A DNA stretch of 64,000 nucleotides from Terebella lapidaria (lineage: Eukaryota; Annelida; Polychaeta; Terebellida; Terebellidae), in the NCBI GenBank assembly GCA_949152475.1, contig OX424568.1, positions 12,933,667 to 12,997,666 on the forward strand, written 5' to 3'. Below are positions 1 through 15,000 of this stretch, piece after piece. The notes under the pieces are model-generated. The model did not search any database, was not told the DNA's origin, and was given only the letters and a program-made list of their open reading frames with translations. Positions within the stretch are counted from its first letter, which is position 1; every line of letters starts with the position of its first letter. The position numbers and the translations under genes are program-made.

Positions 1-3000
1 GGCGAACGTCTAGCTTTCCATTTCCTACAAACATGTGATATGAATTTAAGCGTCATGGGTAAGCCTTCTTTCAATAATATGACAGCTATACGTCAACTAA
101 TATATGGGTAATGAAATCCTTGTCACCCCTTTTGAAGTTGAGTATACTCTCAGAATGCACCTCTAACTTACGTTATTCAATTGTGTCCGCCCAGGAAGCC
201 CGAAGTGGCGTGTACCGTGATATCTGGAAGGGCATATCGGCCCATTATAAGAGTGCAGTCGTTCCAACTACCGCTAGAGGCCTGGAGAAGGTAGCCAATG
301 AGCACTACGCCTTTATTGGTGAGAAGACCTTCCTAGAAGTCCAGTCTGCAGACAACTGTGACCTTGTGATGATAGAGGAGGAATTCTTCAAGTCGGGGTT
401 CGGGTTCGCTGTCCAGGAAGGCTGGCCTTTCAAGAAGTACATTGATGAAGTGTAGGTGTTTGCATACTCCAGTAATCTTGTTAAGTAAACGCAGTTTTTC
501 TGATTATGTGTTTCATCATTCGTAGCCAGGGGCCTATTTCACAAACAGTTCAGTTCAGTTTAGAATGAGACTGTATTTCTCGAGCTAGGCCAACATGCAA
601 CAGTAGTTGCCCGATCATTTCTTCAACTTGCAGTTCGTGGCTGATTTTACAATCTACTCCTTGTGCGAATACAAACGTTTTAGTCTAGTGTAGTTAATTT
701 ATTACTTGTTGTGCAATCAATGATTATTCATAAATCTCAATCTTGTATCTTCTGTTGTAGGATAATGTCGATGGTGGAGTCGGGATTCATCGAACACTGG
801 AAGCGCAAGCACTGGTCTGCTTCGAAATGCGACGACTATAAAACAGTAGTTCAACTACAGCCCACCGATCTCGACGGTATTAGTGGAGAATTCGTCGTGT
901 TCCTATGCGGTGGTGTGCTGGCCACTGTAGCCCTATTCGCGGAGATGTTGCTAGGGAAACGGCGGCGCGCGACGTCGCGGCACCGCAGGGATACGTCATT
1001 CAGCGTTTCGCTGTCACCACCGCTATCACCGACGGGGTGTTTCTGTCGACTGGATTGTTGCCGGGGACACGGGTGCCCCACGGTTGACACTGACCCAGGG
1101 ACTAGCATCCCAAGCGTAGTGACCCACGCTAATAACGCCGACACCTCTGGGAATACCCGGGTGAAAGTGGCCGGTGATGGTCATGGACACTTCCACGTTA
1201 AGTTGGACGGCCAGGATTCGTTGGACAAAACTGATTCGTTCAAGTTGTCTATCAAAAACTTCAACTTGGGAAGCACTGCCAAGGATAAATTGGATGTTGT
1301 TTCTCTTCCTGATGAACCGATAGTATTACGGAGGAAAGTGAAAAACACTGATAATATAAATACCAATGGAGTGAACTGCTACATTTGAAAAGCAACAGCC
1401 ATTTTTTAATGTAAAATCCATTGACGAAACAAACTACTGTGATATTCAACTTGCAGTGATACTGTGATATTTGTTTTACGCCAAAAAGGTATATCCATTC
1501 AATATGTAGTCTAATGGATTCTTTCATACGTCGATCGTGCATTCAAAGCTAAGATTGTGCGTTCCATTTTGAGATTATGTTTGCCGCTTTTCAACCTATT
1601 ATTTTCATGAAAATTCAAATATATATATACTCTATATATATTCACAATGGTGGCACGAATTTGATATTTACGATGACATGAATATTTCAGTATATAAATA
1701 CAGTCGAATGTCGCTTGTACACATGTAAACTTACATAATGTACACTAAACATTACACCATAGGGCCTGTAAGTCACGTGACGTTACGGTGTGATTCCGGT
1801 GAACAACAAACATACATCGGACATACACCATTGTGTCATCTGAGTAATTTGAGTTCTAATCATATTAAACAAAAAATGTATGTTTGTTGGTCACCAGAAT
1901 CATACCGTGTTTGCACGTGACTTACCTGCCCTATTATATGAAGCTGCCTGTTAAGTAATCACAAGATCACTGCTGCGGTCTAAACATTTTCGATCTACTC
2001 TAGTCTAGTATATTGATAAATTATTATTAACGCAGCGAGGCGCGCGAAGCGCGCCGAACTGCGTCTAATGGTATTGCATGTCCGAGAAATTAACATCAGA
2101 GCAGCAGAAACTAAAGATAGTCCCAACTACTATGATCACAATTTTCATCTCTGCGAATTTTGACCGGAAGTTTTTTTTAGACAGGAAACCCCTAGCGATC
2201 TGGGAGCGAATTTCACCGCTCAGTGATTTTTTTTTTTGCGAAGCACCGTTTCGCAATATGGTTTCACGAGCGTTCCTCAATCGGTTATTGCATTTTTTAT
2301 TCGAGTATATAACATGAACACGGCAGCTAGATTACATTCATCAGTCTTTTTTGTGTCGTGGACAAACAACGAGACTGGATCTGCGAGACATCACAACGCG
2401 ACTCCATGACAACGGCCGCCCGTTACCGTAATTTCACGCAAGCAGGATACTCTAGAAAAAAGTAGATTTCTGTATAGCGTCACGCGAACATGCATACATG
2501 AATCAGTATGCGCACTACTGTATACGAGTATATGATAGTGAGTTATGCCGTATTCGTGCGTATATTCTAGAACTTTGGCGCCTTCTGTTCTAAAATGCAA
2601 AGCACTTTTGAATGCCTGATGCTGGATGGTGAATAGTTCAAATCATGCAATTTTCGTTCAAATAATGCTTGCAAGCACAGAAAAAAGTACTCTTTAAATA
2701 TTGCCCAACAGTATTTTCTTCCAAATATTGTACTGATACAATGACATATCTTTGCTTATTAATGAATTCACTTGTTGAACATTTATACAAGAACATATAT
2801 ATATATATTTTTTCCTTACCACGGCTATAGGTATTTTCCACATGTTAACAGATTTATTTGAATGCATCAGAAACTTTTTGATATCCACAAAAGACTGGAG
2901 CCTGACATAAACACAGTTATTCTAGTATACATGTAGGGAAGAAAATTAAACACCCATTACTTTATAAGTAATTCCATTCATGCCGAGTTGTATAGTGAAC

Positions 3001-6000
3001 ATGCTGGACAAAATATAACCTCCCCGTGTCAAATAGGCTTATTTTTTCGTTCATATTATTTTGTTCAGTATAGGTTATTGTACATGAAACCGTGTTCTTT
3101 GTTGATCAAATAAAAAAGACTTCGGTCAGTATTTCACTCAATTTTATTGTCACAATAGGAAGCCAGACCGATAACATGGATAACAACAAAAAGATGCGCT
3201 GTCAAAATTATACTGACATAATTTTGTATCTCTACACATTCAGTCAACTACTCTGATATATTGACGAGTGATGAATATATCAGAGTGAAATTATTCTGTT
3301 TGATACATGCAATATGTAATAGTCACAAATAATAATGACGATAAAATTTGTTCATTGTATACATGATATTAATGAAATAATAATATGCTATAACCACGAT
3401 TTTACAGATTCAATGTTATGCAGAGGTATGTTCAGTGTGACCCACACTTTCACACCTTCAAATTGAATAGTCATCCAGTAGGCGTTGTTTCCACAATATT
3501 GTGCAGTAAAATCACTGTTTGGTGTGATCCGCAGCACTGCCAATGCTCATAATTTCATTCGTTCTTAATTTTCCTGTGTGGGTATGTGGTGCTTGACACT
3601 ACATAGGCATATTGTTGGCTCGAATAGATCTATTGTCTTGATCTGTTGTCTTGAATAGGCAGGTCATCAGATGAATCTCCAGGGCAATTTTGATCTCAGT
3701 TATTCCTCTATAGTTAGTGGTTGGATATAAATATGACATTTGGTTATGAGAGAAAGTTTTTTGTTGGAAAGTTTATTCACAACACAACAAGTATGGGGTT
3801 GTCTGTATCTGCCTTCATCACTTTGTGTTACTGATATATTCTTATCGTTGATTATCACAGTTCACAGAAGTTAGTTTCCTATCAAAACGGTTATGATTTT
3901 TTTTTTAAATCAACTAAAGAACTTCATTATGTGATATAGCTGTAATTACCGTTTTAAGTGTATTTCGCTCATGAAATTCTAGTCACATAATATCCATTGA
4001 ATCTCATGCAGTTAGTCTTGGGCAATATGTATTCCCAGGTAGTTTCTTATAGTAAGTTGTCAGGTTCAGAAATAACAGTGGTCATGATGAAATTTCTGCA
4101 TTTATGATTTTGTGTTACTCATAAACTCAATCATTATATTGATTATCTAGAGGGACAAATATCGCCCATAATGGGTCACCTTTCTTACCCATCAAACCTC
4201 ATGTCAGAAGTCTTGAGTAATTTGACTCCCATTTAATCTCCTATAGTAACTGTTGCATCTTGAGGTTACAGCTATCTTCTCGTTCGTTCTCACCGCGTCC
4301 TAATTGAGGTTACAGTGCTGCTGAATCAGTGAGTTGATTATCTGCATGATAGGGACGCAGCGAGTGGAAAAGGAGCCTTCTGAATATGTAGATACAATAA
4401 CAACAATTGGTTATGATGAAAGTTTTTTTAGTTTTATTGTTACACACATAGATCTAGGCCCACTGACTGTCCATGAGCCTGATTCAGACAGTTTTTTTTA
4501 TTCAACCGCTTGCAAGTATTAGTCAATATTTTTTGGCAATCTTCTAGACCTAGATCTATCAGCATCATTGCAGTGTATTTATATCATATACATACAGTAA
4601 TAGACCGGCACACGTATATGCCCATTAACATGATAATAATTAATACGACTATAATACGTGTATAGAGATATACAAGAAATCTGCATTTCCACTCGCTGCG
4701 TCTCTATGCTCTGCATAATAACATATTACGATTTATAGCGAGTATACATGTAGGCCTACTTCGCAATAACCACCTTTGACAAGTGTTTTGTACGTCACAA
4801 CCAGGTCCATAACCGCTTCCCCGTTACGAGCACGTTGGCCTGAACACCTCCACCACTGTTGTAAGTTTTACTGTCAGCGGTCAAATTGCACACTGTAATG
4901 TTTTCACTAACATCCGTTATCAGGTACACAACCAAACACAGGCCGAGAGCTGAAAGTCGTAAATCATACTCTAACGATGTTCTGATGATATTGCATGTAC
5001 AATAAACAAAACAAACAGTCGATGAGATTTTCGTGGTAAAATAAATATTTGGCAGTTTGTTGGTGCTTTGTGACATGACCGACACTGATGCGCTTATAAA
5101 CATTACCGGCTGGCGCGTGAACACTGATAACAAGTTAACAGATTGGTGGAATGTCGAATTAACACTCCTCTACAGTGTTGAGTGTGGGTGGAACAGTCTG
5201 ATTTATTCAAACCTACTTGTGGACCGTTGAGAAGAGGACCTTATAACGTGCCGTAGCAGATCCGATGTGGATTATTTCAATTGAGGATGAAGTTCGAGAT
5301 TTCAAAGAGAAGCACTTTATACCAGTCTGTTGTGTTTTCTTTTTTCACTGTTATCTTCCTGTACATGGCGATATCGATGCTCTCCGTAGAAACATACGTG
5401 GAGATCAAGAATAACCGCCGAGAACACAGCGACCAGGAAGGCAGCAAAACCAGGAAGATCATTCTGTTGGCCAACTCGTTTTATGAGGAGAGAATGTGGG
5501 GAATGGAACCAGGGAATCGTGGATTCGTTCGACTGAAATGCCCGGAAACCAACTGCTACATCACCGATGACAAATACTGGATGAACAAAAGTGATGTCGT
5601 TCTTTTCCACGTGCACGAGTTGGAGGATTTCCCCACGTCACATCGCCCAGCCAATCAGTACTGGGTATTCTTCATGTTAGAAAGTCCCGGATGGTCAACA
5701 AACATGGCGTATAGTAAAGAGCCGTGGCGTTCGGCTTTTAACCTGACCATGACCTATCGCCTGGATTCAGATATTCCCATACCTTACGGGAGTATTCGGA
5801 GGGTGGCGAAGAAGAGACCGAAAAAAGACTATTCAAAGCTGGCCGAGGAAAAGTACAAGATGGTGGCGTGGTTCGTCTCGAACTGCCACACGCAGGGCGA
5901 GCGGGAGAAGTATGTCGCCGAACTGCAGAAGTACATCCCAGTTGACGTCTACGGTCGCTGTGGAAACAACACGTGCGAACGCCTCTGGCAGGAGGGGGAC

Positions 6001-9000
6001 CATGCTTGTAATGCGCTGGTCAATGACAGTTATCTCTTCTACCTTGCCTTTGAGAACAGTCGGTGTAAGGGATACATCACCGAGAAGTTCTTCAAAGTGC
6101 TGGCTATGGATGTCATACCCATCGTGCGAGGCGCTAGACGAGCGGATTACAAGCATGTCGCTCACCATAACTGGTACATCAATGCAGACGACTTCCAGTC
6201 ACCTCAGAAACTCGCTGAACACCTGTGGCGACTCAAAGGGAGACCAGACCAGTACGCGAAGTACTTCAAGTTCAAGGAAAACTATAATTTTGAAGCGTAC
6301 TATGGGATTTCGGAATTGCCCCAGTGGTGCCAGCTCTGTGAGAGGATTAACCAACCAGATAGAGAGCACAAATCCATTCGTGACGTCACAGCTTGGTGGA
6401 AACCTGGGAACTGCGATAGCAGGGGCGTATAAACGAAGAAAACGTGGGATATTTGGTTGTCTTGCTTAAGTGCTGTTACTGTAATGTTCGACGCCTTGTA
6501 TCGTGTAATAAGTGAGAGAAGTGTTGAAATACATGTAGGTACGTATGTAAGGTTCTCGTGAGGTTTAGAAACTGTATCAGGTAAGCCTGCATCAGCAAAG
6601 CTGTTCAGTTGTTACCACAGAATATATACATATATCGATGAAAATGGATATTTCAATGAAAATGTTAACGAACCACAACCAAAAGCGTTGTACTGTTTTC
6701 GTTTTACCATAATTTTTTTTCCGAAATAAAATAAGCCCAGATGGACATTCTCTAAAAGTGTGCATTTCGAGATACCTTCGTTCGATACATTCATACAAAA
6801 CGATGGTGGGTCATAGAAAGAAGAAATGGATAAATAAAACATGCCTATTTCCCCGGAATCGATAAATAGCCAGAACGAGATGAAAACATGGCTGAAATGT
6901 GTAAATAGGCCTATATGTCGTAGTCAGTAATGGATGTATCTATTATTTATGACAATCCAACGGTTTTATTGGGAGTCTTCATTTATATTCTGCTTCACGT
7001 CAGGTGACACTACCAGTACTGCTCCAGGTTATTGCCAATGGAAGTGAACGAATACGACCATCCCACACATATATACATGTATTATATATTAATCATATTC
7101 CCATCTATAGGGGGGTTAATAACCCCTTCGCGTGGTCTGGAAGCATCGTGAATTATTTTGACGTGACAGTTACATAGTCATCATGTAATTTATGCATTTT
7201 TGTTATTATCCGCAGCTGTGGAGACAGGAGAAGCTAAGCTCGCATCTACCACTAAATTTTCATGAGGCTTAAACTTAACATCAAGTTGTGCTAATATATC
7301 ATAGGTGTCCATTGCAAGAAAAAAAAACGTCACCAGTTTCATTAGGCTATCTAATGGCAATGTGCAGTAGGGCAGCCTGGATTGGCCTTTACATTTTATC
7401 ATACGTGGGATGGTCAACGCAATGTCCTCCAAAAGCAATTTTCCACACATCCTTCAAAAACAGCCGGGCACCTGGAACGACTATTGCCCAGTACGGACCG
7501 TGGCCACAGAGACTGTGCGAGAGAACATGTCGCCAGTACCGCAATTGCTATGGTTACCTGATCACGTGGGTAGACGGTCACCGTGGAGTTTGTCATCTCT
7601 TGGACGGGGTCAGTCTGGATCAAAGCTATGCAATTGGGCCCACAACAACTGTATACGGTAGTGTATACCACTATACATATTATTGATAATAAGATTATAT
7701 ATGTTACGTAATGTTTGTGGAATCTTCAGAAACTGCAGCTTCTTGTAATCATAGGAATTCATATAAAGCAGCTCAATAACCGACTAAAGCAGTGGAAAAA
7801 TTAAGTCGGAAGGCATTAAAATCCTGAGTCATATTTTATTTTATTTATTTTGCATTATTATATTTCTCAGCCCGTTGCCCAGGTCGTTTCCGATATATCA
7901 GTGGGAAGTGTTACTTGGTCGTTACCGAGGCAATGTCTCAGACATCAGCTGCCTACAGGTGTGACAGTATCGCCTCTGGAGCTTACTTGGCCGAGCTGAC
8001 AACATACCGGGAAAGGGACATCCTTCTGTCACTGGCCGGTTAGTGGAGTCAGCTCCCGCATTCTTTTAGTCCAGTCTATATCAACCTTTTTTTCGCCACA
8101 TCTGGGTAAATTATAGGTATGACCTGTCGTTGATGCCATCCCATTTTAATTATTTTCAGGGTTTTTTTTCCCAAATCTTGGAAATTTGCCTTGTAATTGA
8201 AACCGTAAATGAATTAATGAGCTATTAAAATTAATGTATTATTAAACTGTCATCCATTGAACTCATTGAGAATTTCGATGGTTGGAATAATTATTTCTTG
8301 GTTCAAATAAATCATTTCTGGTTGTTAATCATCTTTTTCCTGGTTCTACTAATTATTTTTCGGTTTAAACATTTTTTACCTGAATAATTTAATTCAGGTT
8401 TGTTTTACTAATAATAGTTTATTCAATACAATTCAAATTACAAACAGGTTTTGATATATTTCGTAGGTTTAAATAATGTACTCCCGGTATAAAAAAAATA
8501 TTCCCGGTTCATAAATAGTTTTTTTTCCTGATTTAGCATTTACCAGTCAAAATTGTTTATTCCCAGTTTCAATATTTTATTCCTGAATAATTTAATTCAG
8601 GTTTGTTCAGGTTTTTTACCTGAATAATTTAATTCAGGTTTGTTTTACTAATAATAGTTTATTCAATACAATTCAAATTACAAACAGGTTTTGATATATT
8701 TCGTAGGTTTAAATAATGTACTCCCGGTATAAAAAAAATATTCCCGGTTCATAAATAGTTTTTTTTTCCTGATTTAGCATTTACCAGTCAAAATTGTTTA
8801 TTCCCAGTTTCAATATTTTATTCCTGAATAATTTAATTCAGGTTTGTTCAGGTTTTTTACCTGAATAATTTAATTCAGGTTTGTTTTACTAATAATAGTT
8901 TATTCAATACAATTCAAATTACAAACAGGTTTTGATATATTTCGTAGGTTTAAATAATGTACTCCCGGTATAAAAAAAATATTCCCGGTTCATAAATAGT

Positions 9001-12000
9001 TTTTTTTCCTGATTTAGCATTTACCAGTCAATATTGTTTTTTCCCAGTTTCAATATTTTATTCCTGCTTTCAAAATTTCTCAACGGGTTTTATTAACTTT
9101 TCGTGTGTGACGAATTAAATCCTGATTTAATTTAATTTTTTCACTGGTTTAATTTATCCATAAATTTTCTTGGTTTAATTCCTAAAATCCAGAAAATAAA
9201 TACTTAAATTTGACAAAATATACTTAATAAAGTTGTTGACTTATTCACTGAAATCATTCAGTATAGACGCACCTTGTATTTCATGCCTTCTTCTAGGAAA
9301 ACCGTTCACGAAGTCAGTATTGTTGACAAATTCCAGTCGCCTTACTGGTCAGCACCGACCATATCCTATGAATATAGATTGATTTTCGTCATGCATGATA
9401 AAACTGTGAAAATTGGAAAATAGGCAAGTCAGGTCTATATACAGAAACACACAAACAATTTGTACCTTTCGATAATGTACCCCACTTGTCTCTCAAAATC
9501 ACCATCGCCTCCATATAATGTAACATAGATCCTGTATTCAGTGGTACGTCAGGCCCCCTGGTATAGGTAGTACTGTATTTGGTAAACGGCGGTGTGTTGA
9601 GTGACGTTATGATAACATATCAGCTTACCCAAATGTGACACAATGTGAAATATATTTATACACATGAAAACACCTTGATGTTCAGTCAATCAACTATATT
9701 CATTCAAACAATCCTACAGAACAAAGCGGCATTGGTAACATCTGGACATCAGCATATCTGGCAGTGGATGGATTCAGGTGGCCAAACTCTGGAGACACAC
9801 CCGTGGGAAACATGTACTGGAATGTGGGGGAACCCAATTATCTTACGAACGAGAACTGCGCCATTTTCACTGACGAATTTACCGGTGACTGGGGTATGCA
9901 TGACATCAAGTGCACACACCTTGCTTCATTCATCTGCGAAATCTGAAAAGATGTTGCGAAATATACGCCACACGCCCGCTGTGATAGCCACACTGCAAGA
10001 TGAGGACATACACATATATGCACGAAAGCATTGGACAATATGTTCCAGCATAATAAGAGAATGCAGGGTTTGGTGCAATGTGAACCTTCTATTTAATCTA
10101 CATGAAAATACCCCTGCTCGAGCAGTTTGGAAGCCGGAACCTGAGCTCTGACAATGAATTCCTGTTGAAAAGAACATAATCTAACACAATGAATTATATA
10201 TATTTGGGACACGTGGACGCCGTATGTCGCCGTAGGCTGATGATGTTACATGTATGACTTTAATGTTCAAGACAAGTAAACGTGTAACAAAAACAAACAA
10301 AATGGTCAAGTGTGCCTTCCAATCTTTATTATAATTTGTGGTCATGGTCAGAATCTGATACTGTAGACTCGGTTGTTTTCTTTGATTTCATGTTTGTCTG
10401 GTATGTTTGGTATTTACCAAATGCATTGGTGTCACAAATACATGACGAAAGCTCTCGTCATATATTTCTATTGGTGAGGCATCATCACTTTACCTTTAGG
10501 AAAAAAACAACAAACGAACCGATATGATACACGAGGGAACTAAGTGCAAGATATTTTCACTAAATATTGTCAAACTACACTGTAGAGTGAGACACTTTAT
10601 CATTAGAAACAGAGCCCTGCCAAATGTTCATGTCACATCAGAGGCAGGAAACGTGCGAATTATTTTTTCTCTATTGCACCCCAAACGAAAGTAGTATACT
10701 GCAGTCCCAGTCATTCATTTCTGAAATCTGAAACGGACCCCGTTATATGAATGTATTCAAAGTGCACAGGTACAGAATTTCTATTCGAAGCAATAACATC
10801 AAATGATCTTTGGACTTCATAATCCAATTTTGAAGAAATTATTTTTAAATTGTATCTGAATGTTAAATTTATCCCTTCTGAAATCCATATATAGGTGTTC
10901 TTGATTTAGCATGATTAGGATTAGGAAATGGAGGTTTTGTGCACTAAATGAACGTGTATTAGAACGAATATCCATATATATAATATTTCTTATGTAGGCT
11001 TCGTTGTTGCATCGACAAGGGTATAATCGATTCAGAAAATAATATGCCTTTGGATCTAGGATCGGTTATCTAGAAACGTATATCGGCTAGTCGCAGAAGG
11101 TTATATTGCATTCAGGTAGGTAGATCACAGGTACATAGTAGCAGCCACGCTTCGATTACAAAGTGTTTTATGCATTAGGAATATGACAGTATATTGAAGC
11201 TCAGATGTCGTATTAAAGCGCTAGTGAAGTGCAACATTGGATATGAGCTCACAGCATGGGTGGTCTGACGCAACTCGTATATTTATAAGCCCCAGACTTC
11301 CCATAATACTTGCAAGTGGTGGAAGCCCACTTTCGGATGAATGAAGTAAATCACATTACACTGAGTAAAAGGTGTTTTGTTTTTAGGTCCTAGTGAGAGA
11401 GTTACACCCTTAAATGCCTGTAATTTTTGGGATATCAGAAGCAATTGGAACAAGCTATTGATACAGATTGAAGACCATTCTTCAATCTAAGCCAGTGTTG
11501 TGTGCTGTACAAACGTTATATTACCTCGTTACTCCTACTTTAATTCGTGGCGTGTGATTGTATGATATGACGTAGATGACGAACTAACACAGGCAAGCTT
11601 ACATAAGCAGATCCATTGTCATTTTCATTCGTTAGAACTGTCACAACTTGTAGCATAGCATGTGGGAATTCATCACCATACTCATGTTGATAAACGAGGA
11701 ATTTGCAATGCAATGTCCTCCAAAAACAGTTTTCCACACATCCTTCAAGAATGTCCGGGCACCTGGAATGACTATTGCCCAGTACGGACCGTGGTCGCAG
11801 AAACTGTGTGACAGAACATGCCTTCAGTACCGCCATTGCCATGGTTACCTGATCATGTGGGTAGACGGTGACCATGGAGTCTGTCAGCTCTTGGGCGGGT
11901 TCAATATGGATGCCAGCTATACAACTGGATTCGGTGCAACATTATACGGTATGAAACATATGTATCGTGTGATCCAATATGTTATGAATGTATCAGAATG

Positions 12001-15000
12001 CTATGTCCAACTGGATGCTGTAACATAGCGTATGCACAGTAACAGCTTGCACAAGAGTTTAGGGTTGTATCATGAACACAAACAATGCATCGATGTTCCA
12101 ATGATATGGTGACTTCGTACTTGACATAGAGGATTGCCGAGACTCAATGTCTGGAGACTTTTTAATTGGAGCTTGGGTAGATTGAAAACGGATAACATTA
12201 TATTCATAGAAATTCTCTTGTACATACGGTATTGCATTATCATCAGTAGAATGCTATATCAGCACAAAACCTTGCAGTATGTCATAACTAGGCATGATGC
12301 TATCTGTTTGGGATTCTTTCTCAAATATGTACAATCGTTCGAATCTGAACACATTTCATGGTGAACACCTAAAGACGATGATGTCCCATTCATCTCATCC
12401 AGTCCCTCGAAAGTGCCTTCACATTTAGGTGCGACGATATGGGAATGCACATACATGTAGGGAACTATGTGATCTGTAGGGAACTAGTCGACTTCATAGG
12501 ACCTCAAACTCACTTCTAAGTGGTGTTTATCATATGTATGTCGGCCTGAGGACTGATATTGAGTTTGGATTTGTATCATAGGCATATAGGATAATTTGAT
12601 CAAATGTCATCAAAGTCACGAAACCGCAGAGAGGTGTGTATATAGGGAGCATATATTGAATCATGAATTATGTATTTTTGGTATAATTGGTGATGACTTG
12701 AAATGACACCGAGTTTTATATTCAATGCTTGGTGTACCACAACATTTGTGAATTTACCATATACAACCAACCAAAACCAACCTCTAAAGACAGAGTTTAA
12801 TGTCAGTTTTGGCAACTTTCACACTGTGAATTGCAGAATAATTACAACACTTTGGCCAACAACACAATTGCATTTCATGATGTATTTTCACAGCCCAATG
12901 CCCTGATGGTTTCCAGTATATCAATGGGAAATGTTACATGACTGTTACTGAGGAAATGTCCCAGTCATCCGCTGCCCAGAGGTGTGACACAATCTCTCCC
13001 GGGGCCTATTTGATCGAGGTACAAACAGCCCAGGAGAAGGACATCTTAGTCTCATTGGCCCGTGAGTGAGATGCTTCAATTTCAGATACGTCAAAATAAA
13101 ATCGGTCATAATATTTTACATGGTGTAAACATAAACGATACCATAACGACTTTTCTGGTGAAGAGGTGTAAAAAAATTGGATACCAAAAACAATGATTTC
13201 ATGAGAGGTTGGTAATCAGATATTTTACCATCATATTATTGAACATTCCACTTTTTCGAGTTCGATGACCATATTATTCAGAAGGAGCCGGTGTCAGCAA
13301 CATCTGGACTTCAGCGTACCGGGCGAGTCACGAGAGTCAGTTCACGTGGACATATTCAGGCTCAACCCTAGACATGCTATTTTGGGACAATAATGAACCA
13401 GACTTCTCTCCGAATGAAAACTGCGTGGTTTTTACTGACGAATTCGTCATCCCCTGGAGCATGCACGACACAAATTGTGCATACAATGCTGCATTCATTT
13501 GTGAAATTTAATATTGTCTCGTGCATACAGGACGCAATTTTGAGGCTGTTGTGCACATCATGCACAATTATCACATAACACACCGTTATTACAGTCCATA
13601 CAACAGTAATTACATACTTAATGCTGTTGATGTATGTAAACTGTGAGTGCTCGGTTCTGTTTCTTTAGGTATCCTATTTGATGTGTCCTTTTGTAGAATA
13701 TGTACAGTCGATATATAACTTGATTGGGTCTTTCTTGAGATAGTGTGCTATTGAATGGAGATGATGCAGATAACACGTGCAAAATGGACAGTAGTGTATC
13801 CAATTTATCCAAGGACTCATTCCCAATCTCAATTAATTAGCATAATGTAATTGTAATGGTGTCCGATTGATAATTCGCGTGAAGGTTGAATAAACTCGTG
13901 ATTTCGGTTGACAAAGATTGCGTGTAATGCACAAAGACATCGAACAAAGAGATCCTATCAAACATAGATGTGTATAAACATCTAGCAATCACAATCAATG
14001 CACCATGAATTGGAGAACGACCCCCCCCCCCCCACCCCCCGAAACAAGTAACAGTTCATGAATGCGCTCGACCATTGAGGAAAGAGACAGTATTCATAGT
14101 ATTCGTGTAGATTCTAGTAACGTAATGTAAATGTTCATCAAGTATTCACATTTTGAATACTAGAGCGTATCGGTACTTGGTTGTGAACACGAGATTGCAT
14201 ACCATAGGCCTACAATAACGAACCGGTGTGATATACGAAGTAACATAGTGCATGATATTACCAACAACAGGACGAAATATTGTGAACCAACATTATAGAT
14301 TGAGACATTTTTATTACTAAGAAAAAAAGATCCATGCAAATACCAAATGTCCATGTCCAAAGACACCCGAGATCAGAGGCAAGCGCTGTGCAAAGTATTG
14401 GGAATTTTTCTATTGCACAGGAGCTGAAAGTAGTACATGTAGGCTATACTGCCGTCTTAGTCATACATTTCTGAAACCTAAAACGAACCCCACCTGATAA
14501 ATGTATGTACAGTATACTACTACAAAACTCATGAATGAAGCGAGGACCTCAAATGATTTTTGAATTTTCATAAATTCAAATATGAGGTATATTATTCCAT
14601 TTATATTCTTTGTGGGTGTGAGTGAATTCCAATTTATAGGCGAAGCTTGGTTCTGACCTTGGTTTATTAAATACTTGGATAACAATAATAAACATAACAC
14701 ACAAAGTGTGATAATCTGACACACACACAATAGAAACACACAAGGAAGCCAAATACTGACAGATAACACACATGAACAGGCTAAGGTAATATGAATGCTC
14801 AATTTATCCATTCGATATCCATATATACACTGTATGTATTTGTGCATTGGCATGGTGATTTCGAAATGCAGGTTCTGCGCTTGCTTGATTCCCAGTTCTG
14901 CGCACTAAATGAACGTGTTACAAAACGGATATCCATATAGATTTGTATTATGTACAAAATGTGTTAGACTTAGTTGCTCCGTTGTCAAGAGTATACTCGA